Assembly (NCBI RefSeq): GCF_900129865.1
Contig: NZ_FQXD01000007.1
Span: forward strand, 131,547 to 195,546
Direction of reading: 5' to 3'
Origin: Virgibacillus chiguensis
GTDB taxonomy: Bacteria; Bacillota; Bacilli; Bacillales; Amphibacillaceae
Length of the DNA: 64,000 bases
Shown: piece after piece, positions 57,067 through 64,000 of the stretch
Layout of the letters: every line of letters starts with the position of its first letter
Position numbering within the stretch: the first letter of the stretch is position 1
Notes under the pieces: generated by a model
The model's input: only the letters and a program-made list of their open reading frames with translations
Told to the model about the DNA's origin: nothing
Database searches by the model: none
Translations under genes and position numbers: made by a program

Positions 57067-57465
57067 TTAATTACTCTCCAGACCCTTCAAGCATTTTTTG
57101 GTTGTGTCCTTGTCACCATCAAATAAACAAACGAACTCTGAATTCTTTTTTTTAAGTCTATATATGGCAGGGATTTGTTTCACATTGTACTTTGATATAA
57201 GATCCCAATCATCTTTATTCGTAAAGGAAAGATTAATAAGATGCGTTTCACCATGCTTACGTAAACCATTATAGACCTTCCTATATTGAGTTATGCTATC
57301 CTCTAGGGACTCTGTCTGTGTAAAAATTACATATCCTACAAAACTGTAATTAAGTATTTTATTGCTATTTTTTATACTTGATTTAAATTTAACATGAACC
57401 ATTAAATTTAGGTTTATATAAATATAAACTAAAACAAATATACTTATCATAAGATATAACATCAT
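57067..57465 (-). CDS. thioredoxin-fold protein lacking CxxC
   Basis: This 132-residue protein has an N-terminal membrane helix (~5-25) and then a thioredoxin-like domain: GYVIFTQTESLEDSITQYRKV where CxxC would be (TQTE instead), and YNVKQIPAIYRLKKKNSEFVCLFDGD with the cis-Pro. The active-site cysteines are absent, so it is not an ordinary oxidoreductase; a binding or scaffold role is possible. AAGGGGAT precedes the ATG. First gene on the left side of the IS relic, at the head of the redox/transport operon. Confidence 0.7.
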   Translation of the reverse strand: MMLYLMISIFVLVYIYINLNLMVHVKFKSSIKNSNKILNYSFVGYVIFTQTESLEDSITQYRKVYNGLRKHGETHLINLSFTNKDDWDLISKYNVKQIPAIYRLKKKNSEFVCLFDGDKDTTKKCLKGLESN

Positions 57466-57654
57466 TTTGTATCCCCTTATTTTTGTTTTTAGCTAGTATA
57501 GTTTCATGGACACATCTTAGTTAAGTTATTAGAATCAATCTAGGAGGATGCGTTTATAATGATGATTTTCGTAAAACGGTTTAGAACTATATCATTCGGG
57601 CCAATCTGTTAATAATTTAAGTAGCAGATAGCGAACTAATTGACCTTAACGATC

Positions 57655-58545
57655 GCGAGAAAACGAGTTACTCTGTTCAAACCATGTGTCGTGTACTTTT
57701 TGTACCTAGAGGTATGTATTATAAGTCATTTCAACACACAATATCTAATTCGTGAACAAGAAAATAACGAAAATCACAAAAAGAATTGTTGAAATTCATG
57801 AAGAAAGTGGTAAGCATTATGGTGCGCGCCAAAAATCCATCATCTCTTTAAAAGAAGAAGGCTATAAAGTAAGTCTTAAGCGTGTTCAGCGTTTAATGCA
57901 ATAAGCGGGTGTTAAATCAATTATAGTGAAGAAATATTGTCCAACCCCTAGCAAAGAAAAGGTTATAGAGCGTGAAAATATCTTAAAAAGAGACTTTTCC
58001 ACAAAAACAATGAATTATAAGTGCGTCGGTGATATTAGTATATTAATACACTAAGGCATGCAGGTGTTACCTTGCTTCAACCATGGATTTCACACAAAAA
58101 AGATCGTTGGTTCCTCCTTTTCACGAACGATGACAACGGAATTAATTGAACAAAGATTAGAGAACGCTTATTACACATAGAAGCCTAACAGAGGGCTAAT
58201 ATATCATCCAGATCTAGGACTCAGTACACAAGCGAAAAATTTGCGAGAACGATTAAAAAGTTTCAGGTGACACATTCCTTTAGTTACAAGGGTAACCCTT
58301 ATGATAATGCTTGTGTCGTTTCACGCCATATTAAAGAAAGAAGAAGTAAATCATGTAACAATACTTGGACTTCAAATCAGCAAAAAGAGCGTTATATCAA
58401 TACATCGAAGGCTGGTATAACCACAAAAGAATTCACGGTAGTATTGGTTATAAAACATCACAAAAAATGGAATAGTTCTCCACTTTCGTTGCATGATTTT
58501 CATAAATTATTCACTGCACGTTTTTACAGGGAGATGCAGACATGA
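57655..58545 (+). pseudogene. decayed IS3-family transposase (OrfB)
   Basis: Translated pieces in shifting frames match the IS3/IS150 OrfB order: an HTH-like CRVLFVPRGMYY near 57690, EIHEESGKHYGARQ near 57810, VSLKRVQRLMQ (then a stop), and finally SFSYKGNPYDNACVVSRHIKE near 58275. The last is the region before the catalytic Glu (normally ..NPYDNAxxES.). Multiple stops and frameshifts show it is dead. It lies opposite in strand to the peptide cluster and separates the precursor gene from the redox/transport genes. The flanks 57466-57654 and 58546-58796 hold only relic-like DNA and a GCCAGC/GCTGGC hairpin at 58561-58588. Confidence 0.85.
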
Positions 58546-58796
58546 TAGCCTTTTTGGCAAGCCAGCAACGAATTTCAATAAGCTGGCTTCTTGGCTTAGA
58601 AATCGTTCCCGCAGAGGCTCCTTGTCAAACCTGCACTGAGACTAAAACCTAACTTTTTTCGTCTCCAAAATATTGACGTAGATCCAATATTGACAAAAAT
58701 TCAATTTGTATTATAAAACTCTAAAATTGTGCTATTAGTAATCCTGATTTAAAGTTTCTTTAATTTTATTTAAAATTATTTAATTAAGGATAAATT

Positions 58797-59030
58797 TTAA
58801 CACTCATTATTTGAAGGCCCACAAACAGTCCTTGGCATACAAACATCACACATAATTTGCCCTGGAGATACATTAGGGTTACATGCTTGTCTTACTATTC
58901 TATTTCTTTTCATTTTCCTTCCATTTGTTTTATTTAGTCTCCAAGATTCACTTCCCCATCCACAATTACCTTTAATTAGTTTTTCACTATTACCAAATGA
59001 TACAAACGTCGGTTTTACATATGCTTCCAT
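58797..59030 (-). CDS. lasso-peptide-type precursor with Cys-rich extended core
   Basis: This 77-residue precursor starts at ATG 59030 behind GAGGAGGAG. The leader contains YVKPTFVSFGNSEKLIK directly before Gly. Counted back from that Gly, Y is -17, P -14, F -12 and G -8, which is the YxxPxLxxxG pattern recognised by lasso RREs; -2 is Ile rather than Thr. The predicted core begins GNCGWGSE, so Gly1 could form an isopeptide ring with Glu8. The core is then 57 residues with six Cys (positions 3, 30, 41, 44, 50, 57), far longer than usual lasso cores. Trimming of the tail is possible. Confidence 0.8.
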   Translation of the reverse strand: MEAYVKPTFVSFGNSEKLIKGNCGWGSESWRLNKTNGRKMKRNRIVRQACNPNVSPGQIMCDVCMPRTVCGPSNNEC

Positions 59031-59078
59031 ATTTACTCCTCCTCTTATTTTGTATACTAATAGCACAATATTAGACTT

Positions 59079-60875
59079 TTAATCACTTTTAACTTTTTGT
59101 AAGTATTTCTTATACCATACCTCAATAGATAATAGGGTCCAGAAATCGTCATTTTGTTCAACACCGTTTCTCCATTGAATTAACTTATCATTCCAATCTA
59201 AATGTGAAACTAAATTAAGTTCATTTATTAGTAATGGTTCATTAAATCTTCTATAAATTGTTGACCAGTTCTTTTGAATACTCTCATACGTATGCACATC
59301 ATGATCTACCTTATTTAAATTATTTATAATATCGTTGGTTAATAACTTTTTCATTGATTCTCTCAAGATATATTTGTTATAAGTTTTTGAAAGCCGGAAC
59401 TCTGGTGGCAAATTATAAACAAACTCTATTAATTTTCTATCTAGAAATGGATGATGAATACTAACATTATTCCTCCCTCCCAATATTCTATCAATATAGT
59501 GAGGTTTTGTATTTAATAATTGTATATATAACTCTTTTTGATGGTAATATTTTATGTTTTTTAATTTATTTGTTATTTCATGATAATAGTTAGTATACTT
59601 ATTAACAGAGTGATAAGTAGCTACATTTGGAAACAATGTATATTTCTTCAGGAGATTGAATGCTGAAATATTATTAACTATTGCATGATTTGTTAGAAAT
59701 GAAACTATTTTTTTCAATTTCCCTTTTTTAAAAAAATCTTTTGTCATGAATAATGATCCAGCTAAAAGATGATCCCCACCAAATCCGGTAAGAATATTTA
59801 AATATTCTCTTTCTGCAGCCCTTTCAATCGTTTTGTTTGTAAACTCATAAGTTAGAATATCAACAAAAGGTTCGTGAGAGTATGGAGAATTGAAAGGTAT
59901 ATTTTCATACAATAAATTATCATCGTAGTTTACAAAATGTCCTTTATCGTTATATTTTTCGAGTAACGGATTAATATACTGCCTTTCATCAGCCTCTTTT
60001 AGTTGGTCAAATACCGCGCTTACTGAAGATACTTTTATGTCACTTTTTTGTTCCATAAGTTTTGATATTGCGTAAACTGAAGTAGAATCTAATCCACCAC
60101 TTAACATTACAGCACTTTTACTATGATCTTGTATTCTACTTTTAACTGAATTCTCTAAAAGGCTGTAAAATTGTTCAGTATACTCTTCTTCTTGCAATTT
60201 CGTTTCTTTTTGTATTGTTCGAGTTAAACACCAATATTCGAATGTTATATGTTCTTTTTCTTGAACTCTTATGTAGTGACCACTAGGAATTCTATATACC
60301 CTTTTATATGGAGTTAATTTATTATCTATCACTCCATTTCTATTAAAATATTCGAAAAAGTAATCGGTATTTAATTTACGGTTTTTAATTATGTGATCTA
60401 ATAAAAATAAATCACTTGATACAAAAAAATGATCTTCTTCATACGTATGAAATAAGGTTTTCTTTCCTAATTGATCTCTGATAAAATACTTTATGTTTTT
60501 ATCAGTATCAATGATAATAATTGAAAAATCTCCTACTATTTCATTTAAAACGTCTATACCTTTTTTTTGATATATTGTTAAGAGAATAGAAAATTCATCA
60601 ATTGCGCTTCTTGAATCTTTAAGTAGATTATATTTTCTTGCCAACTCATTTTTATTATGCATTTCAATATCCCCAAATATAAATAAATTTTTATCTACGG
60701 ATAATATCGATGATCTTCTACTATTATTTGTTAACATATATATAAAGTGAAAACCATTAAAAAATATTTCATTCACCTGCCCCTTATTATTAATAAATTT
60801 ACTAGTTAGTATCTGGAATTTTTCGATATCAATAATTTTTCTATTTATTTGTGAACTCATAATAAACCAATTCAT
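59079..60875 (-). CDS. lasso peptide macrolactam synthetase (C protein, asparagine synthetase-like)
   Basis: This 598-residue protein has an N-terminal Ntn-like glutaminase-fold domain (~1-210) without the catalytic Cys2. The C-terminal synthetase domain has the ATP-pyrophosphatase loop AVMLSGGLDSTSVYAIS (~256-272), LTGFGGDHLLAGSLF (~358) and the late HHPFLDRKLIEFVYNLPPEFRL. Lasso C proteins adenylate the Asp/Glu side chain and close the ring onto the core N-terminus; here Glu8 of the precursor is the expected target. It overlaps the B2 stop by 4 nt. Confidence 0.92.
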   Translation of the reverse strand: MNWFIMSSQINRKIIDIEKFQILTSKFINNKGQVNEIFFNGFHFIYMLTNNSRRSSILSVDKNLFIFGDIEMHNKNELARKYNLLKDSRSAIDEFSILLTIYQKKGIDVLNEIVGDFSIIIIDTDKNIKYFIRDQLGKKTLFHTYEEDHFFVSSDLFLLDHIIKNRKLNTDYFFEYFNRNGVIDNKLTPYKRVYRIPSGHYIRVQEKEHITFEYWCLTRTIQKETKLQEEEYTEQFYSLLENSVKSRIQDHSKSAVMLSGGLDSTSVYAISKLMEQKSDIKVSSVSAVFDQLKEADERQYINPLLEKYNDKGHFVNYDDNLLYENIPFNSPYSHEPFVDILTYEFTNKTIERAAEREYLNILTGFGGDHLLAGSLFMTKDFFKKGKLKKIVSFLTNHAIVNNISAFNLLKKYTLFPNVATYHSVNKYTNYYHEITNKLKNIKYYHQKELYIQLLNTKPHYIDRILGGRNNVSIHHPFLDRKLIEFVYNLPPEFRLSKTYNKYILRESMKKLLTNDIINNLNKVDHDVHTYESIQKNWSTIYRRFNEPLLINELNLVSHLDWNDKLIQWRNGVEQNDDFWTLLSIEVWYKKYLQKVKSD

Positions 60876-61306
60876 TTACCTAACCTCACAATATTGTTTG
60901 AATTTAATATAATTTGTAAATATGAAGTATCTATTTCACTATCAAAAAAATCATCATTTTCAATTTTTAGCCATGCATGTGCTTCAAAAGGAAATTTCCT
61001 TACTCCAACTACCATATAAACAGGTATCGAGAATTTTTTTCTTAAATAACGATATCCTAATAATGTTTTATGCAAACAATCAGCCTTTCTTGGATACCAG
61101 GCAATAGCAACATCCATAATTTCAAAAAAGGTTTCTATTTCTTTTTTTAGTCTACTATCCGTAAAATTTACTTGTCTTAATTGTTTAGGATATTCGTATC
61201 TAAGAGAGTAGTTGCTAAATAATTCGTTAAATCCCCTTCTATTAAGCCTTATATCAAATAATATCAAATTAATATATAATAATATGAATATATACATTTT
61301 TTTCAA
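60872..61306 (-). CDS. lasso peptide leader protease B2
   Basis: This 144-residue transglutaminase-like cysteine protease has a catalytic triad in order: Cys77 in YPRKADCLHKTLLGYRYL, His110 in KFPFEAHAWLKI and Asp near 122 in DDFFDSE. It cuts the leader from the precursor before cyclisation. A hydrophobic N-terminal segment (~4-18) is present. The start is TTG 61306, overlapping the B1 stop (translational coupling), or ATG 61297. Length fits the split B2 of Firmicutes. Confidence 0.9.
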   Translation of the reverse strand: MKKMYIFILLYINLILFDIRLNRRGFNELFSNYSLRYEYPKQLRQVNFTDSRLKKEIETFFEIMDVAIAWYPRKADCLHKTLLGYRYLRKKFSIPVYMVVGVRKFPFEAHAWLKIENDDFFDSEIDTSYLQIILNSNNIVRLGK

Positions 61307-61560
61307 TTTTTTATTACACCAACCTGTTCCAAACTATTCAAAAATTCCTTAATATCTTTAGATAGCATCTTTTTATCTTCCTGATATTTTTCCGCTAGGT
61401 AATCTATTATTTCTAATTCGCCCTGATTCTTCATTAGCTCTTTCCAAATTACTGTTGATATATAATCCAATCCAATCATATAATTGTCAACAAAATTAAT
61501 TAACATACTCTCATTTTTTTCTTCACAGAAGATAATATGTTTGTTAATCTTAATCGCCAA
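61303..61560 (-). CDS. lasso peptide RiPP recognition element B1 (PqqD-like)
   Basis: This 85-residue PqqD-fold protein runs beta-strands then helices (INKHIIFCEEKNESMLINFVD, STVIWKELMKN, IIDYLAEKYQED, FLNSLEQVGVI). The RRE binds the precursor leader through the YxxPxL motif and brings B2. TTG start with AAAGGAG 8 nt upstream. First gene of the maturation operon; its promoter should lie in 61561-61720, an AT-rich gap with no other gene. Confidence 0.9.
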   Translation of the reverse strand: MAIKINKHIIFCEEKNESMLINFVDNYMIGLDYISTVIWKELMKNQGELEIIDYLAEKYQEDKKMLSKDIKEFLNSLEQVGVIKN

Positions 61561-61912
61561 TTTTCATTCTCCTTTTAACATAATTTATAACAAAATCTTT
61601 GAACCCTCTTATTTTTTATTTTTATAATTAATTGAAATATAGGTATATAAATTATTATAAAATTATTTACAATAATTCATATTGAGAAAATAATCTGTTT
61701 TTATAGCTTATTCTTGCTATTTTAAAGCTTATAACTTATGAATTTTCTTCAAACAAGAAAATATGCTAATGCTTTTATCTATGTGAATGAATTTCATAAT
61801 TATTATCCCTTGTACGACAACGGGTTCAGGACGCAAAAAAAGAAGCACCTCCCCAAATCTTGTATAATGGTAGTTGGTGTAAACTACCAAAAAAGATAGA
61901 AGGAATGCTCCC

Positions 61913-63266
61913 ATGACCATTATATGACAAATTAGCCTATTTGCATTCAAGAATTATACGAAATGGAACCTATCCAAAAATATGAAGCAATTATTTCGAC
62001 GATTGATTTGGATAAGATGTATCATAAAGTAACTAAGCAATCACGACTAGGTGCGCCAGAAGAATTGAACTATGCAGCTATGATTATTTCCTTTGCGATG
62101 AGATATGTGGAACGAATCCCAACGGTAAAGGATTTAATCAAACGTCTTCGTGATGATATAGACTTTAAATGAAATGGTGGTTTCCTTGTATCAGACGCCG
62201 TTCCTTCAGAGGCCTCTTACTCGCGGCTTGTAACGAAATTAATGGAATGTGACATATTAGAAACGGAAAAGGAAAACGTTGTATTTCAAGCTATCGAAGA
62301 AGGTTTTATCACAGATGACACTGCTGCGACTGATGCTTGTCATTTTGAAGCCCGTGATCAGGCACCACCAAAAGAAGAAAAATCAAATCCTGAACCCAAA
62401 AAACGTGGCCGTAAATCGAAAGAAGAACGGGAACAATGGCTAAAAGATGAAGCTGAAAAAGAAGCTAACTTGCCTTTGTATGAAAAGAAAATAGAAGAAC
62501 AATTAGATGCTCTTCTAGCCGAGCTACGTAACGAAATTCCTCAAGACCCCAAATGGGGCGTGAAAAAGAATTCGGAAGGAAAGAATGTGTTTTGGTTTGG
62601 CTACAAAGCACACTTAGTCGTTGGAACATCAAGTCAATACATTTTGGATTCTCTCTTTTCATCAGGCAACTTAAATGATGGAAAAGCAGCTATTCCATTA
62701 CTTAAAGGGCTTCATGAACGCTTTCCTCAACTCTCTTTGCGTTATCAAACCATGGATGCTGGATATGATTATGAACCAATATACGAACAAATACATCGAA
62801 TGGGCCAACAATCTGTAATTGCATACAACAAGCGAAACGAAGGCGAACTCCTTGGTTATGACAAACACTTCGCACCGACCTGTTTTCGTGAACACTCCTA
62901 TCGTTACGATAACTTCGATTCTAAATATGAAACATTAAAATACACGAGACCAAAGGAGTGCAGCGACTGTCCACTAGCCAGCGAAGAAATCTGTCAAAAG
63001 GTTTATAAGGTAAAAACACCCCAAGACCTTCGAAAATATACCGCTCCAGCTCGTGGCTCTCAGGCATGGAAAAACATTTTCAAACGTCGTAGCGCTGTTG
63101 AACGGGTAAACGCATATCTTAAAGAATTCTTTCAACTTAACAATGTTCGTTATTGCACTGGAAATGTGCCAAAATTCATTTTGACATTGTTACCCTTATT
63201 TACAATGCTTCAAAATTAGCTGCAGATCGTATGAATGCACAATTAAATCAGCAACAAGCTGCATGA
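61913..63266 (+). pseudogene. IS1182-like transposase, multiply broken
   Basis: Coding matches extend from MTII at 61913 to QLNQQQAA ending at 63266, but not in one frame. A stop and frameshift lie near 61925-61945. An in-frame TGA at 62170-62172 follows DDIDF. A final frameshift lies near 63190, beyond which the -1 frame reads IYNASKLAADRMNAQLNQQQAA. The middle (62242-63180) is an intact DDE domain, TDACHFEA, MDAGYDYEP and FKRRSAVERVNAYLKEFF, with a cysteine pair CSDCPLASEEIC, as in IS1182 transposases. Inactive unless complemented. Confidence 0.88.
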
Positions 63267-63272
63267 TTTCTG

Positions 63273-63322
63273 TTTTTAAAAATACAATTTAGAAATTCGG
63301 TAAGTCTTTGTATTTTTAAAAA
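63273..63322. terminator. hairpin at the end of the IS1182-like relic
   Basis: TTTTTAAAAATACAA (63273-63287) and its exact reverse complement (63308-63322) flank 20 nt. It directly follows the transposase end, so it is probably the element's terminator. Confidence 0.6.
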
Positions 63323-63639
63323 GAGCAATTATGAAATTGACTCATGTAAGTAGTTCTAACTTATAGAGGAATAGAAGCACTTTTTATGGATGAGTATCAA
63401 ATGGTTACAAAAATGGACCAGATAGAAAAATGAGAAGATTAATTGCAGATGAATTTATTAACAATTTTTTGAAAGGCCCTCCCATCTAAGAATGTACACA
63501 CCATAAAATTCCCGTTTTTCAATTGTTTATAGTAAAATGAAGACAGCCTTTGAAAGAAAATTGCGGTTATGCAATTATTAAAAGTATTTTAGTAGTTGGT
63601 AACTATTAGCAAAGTAATTTAGGGAAAGGTGTATAAAAA
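63323..63639. other. gene-free stretch between the two insertion sequences
   Basis: AT-rich sequence of about 320 nt between the end of the IS1182-like relic and the left end of the IS256 element. I see no open frame or structure here. Confidence 0.4.
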
Positions 63640-64000
63640 CTGAGAGTGTAAAATATTTTGTGTAAATAGAAATACCAATTAAACAAGTTCATAGAAAAAG
63701 GAAGACCCTTTTTGTAGAATAAAGTTAGCACACAAAATTCACAGAAAAGAGGTCTTCCCTATGAACCATCTTACTACAGATTTAATTGAAGCACTAGCAA
63801 AAAAACAAGATATTGAAGAAGTTTTTCGTCGTCATTTAGAAGAAGCTATTAACCAACTACTAAAACATGAATTAACTGTATTCCTGGATTACGAACCGTA
63901 TGAACGCAAAGGAGTTCATTCTGGTAACTCTCGTAATGGATTTTATAACCGTACTTTTAAGACGGAGTACGGTGAGCTACAACTTCGTATACCAAGGGAT
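63640..64000 (+). mobile_element. left end of an IS256-family element
   Basis: TGTAAAATATTTTGTGTAAA at 63645 is a plausible terminal repeat. About 100 nt of leader with AAGGAAGACC and GGTCTTCC as an inverted pair precedes the transposase start at 63761. The element runs past the right edge. Confidence 0.7.
63761..64000 (+). CDS. IS256-family transposase (partial)
   Basis: Eighty codons from ATG 63761 to the window end encode MNHLTTDLIEALAKKQDIEE, then EAINQLLKHELTVFLDYEPYERKGVHSGNSRNGFYNRTFKTEYGELQLRIPRD. This is the N-terminal domain of mutator-type (IS256) transposases, with the characteristic GxxRNGxxxRxxxTxxGxxxxxxPRD. The frame is clean in the part present. AGAGGT lies 6 nt before the start. 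The DDE catalytic domain is outside the window. Confidence 0.92.
   Translation, partial: MNHLTTDLIEALAKKQDIEEVFRRHLEEAINQLLKHELTVFLDYEPYERKGVHSGNSRNGFYNRTFKTEYGELQLRIPRD

Noticed and set aside
1..64000. tRNA, rRNA, T-box or known riboswitch
   Set aside because: I looked in every gap for tRNA ends, T-box TGGN bulge sequence and common riboswitch cores, and saw none. A covariance-model search would be decisive.

Overview
The window looks like chromosome of a low-GC, Gram-positive Bacillaceae, most likely a halotolerant genus such as Virgibacillus, Oceanobacillus or Lentibacillus. That reading is an inference from strong AGGAGG-type ribosome sites, frequent TTG/GTG starts, a GbsR/OpuC osmoprotectant locus, a CcpA/ArcR-style arginine deiminase locus, PRD-type PTS control and a Bacillus-type class I aldolase. 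No rRNA, tRNA or CRISPR array was seen.

Layout. 1-4.7 kb (minus): a PTS locus of the lactose/cellobiose family (EIIC, PRD regulator, EIIB, EIIA and a partial MgsA-like gene). 4.9-5.04 kb: a compact, apparently cloverleaf-like intergenic element. 5.2-9.6 kb: a GbsR-type repressor divergent from a complete opuCABCD glycine betaine/carnitine/choline importer. 9.9-14.8 kb: an MFS transporter, a 56-codon membrane protein, a nonsense-split pseudogene and a chemoreceptor. 15.1-23.6 kb (minus): an arginine deiminase island, arcABDC plus an ArgR-type regulator, with argS and the Crp-family regulator arcR upstream. The arcA promoter region combines a perfect TGTGA-N6-TCACA box inside a 21-bp inverted repeat with a downstream cre-like site. 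24.6-29.6 kb: an Xre regulator with two operators, a two-component system and a divergent ABC-2 exporter. 29.7-39.7 kb: housekeeping and hypothetical genes (FAH-family hydrolase, class I aldolase, PdaC-like deacetylase, MazG-like hydrolase, secreted and membrane proteins).

40.0-50.0 kb (plus) is a single tightly overlapping operon: cas6, two paralogous genes resembling PD-(D/E)xK nucleases (one with a plausible catalytic triad, one without), an HD-less cas10, a Cas7-Cas5-Cas11-like fusion, a double Cas7, a Csx19-like subunit and a large Cas7-type RAMP. This is the subunit list of the type III-D variant (III-Dv/D2) effector. It has no adaptation genes, no CARF effector and no array in the window, and the nuclease-like pair is not part of the standard set.

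50.3-61.6 kb (minus, strongly AT-rich) is a RiPP cluster. It holds a lasso-peptide B1 (RRE), B2 (protease) and C (macrolactam synthetase), a precursor whose leader matches the lasso pattern but whose predicted core is 57 residues with six cysteines, two thioredoxin-fold proteins, two MauE-like redox membrane proteins, an ABC exporter and a MacB/FtsX-type transporter. A decayed IS3-type transposase separates the precursor from the redox and transport genes. I propose a disulfide-rich lasso peptide with a dedicated oxidative folding module.

61.9-64.0 kb: a multiply broken IS1182-like transposase and the start of an IS256-family element. Several ~60-95 nt degenerate repeats are scattered between 12 and 30 kb.
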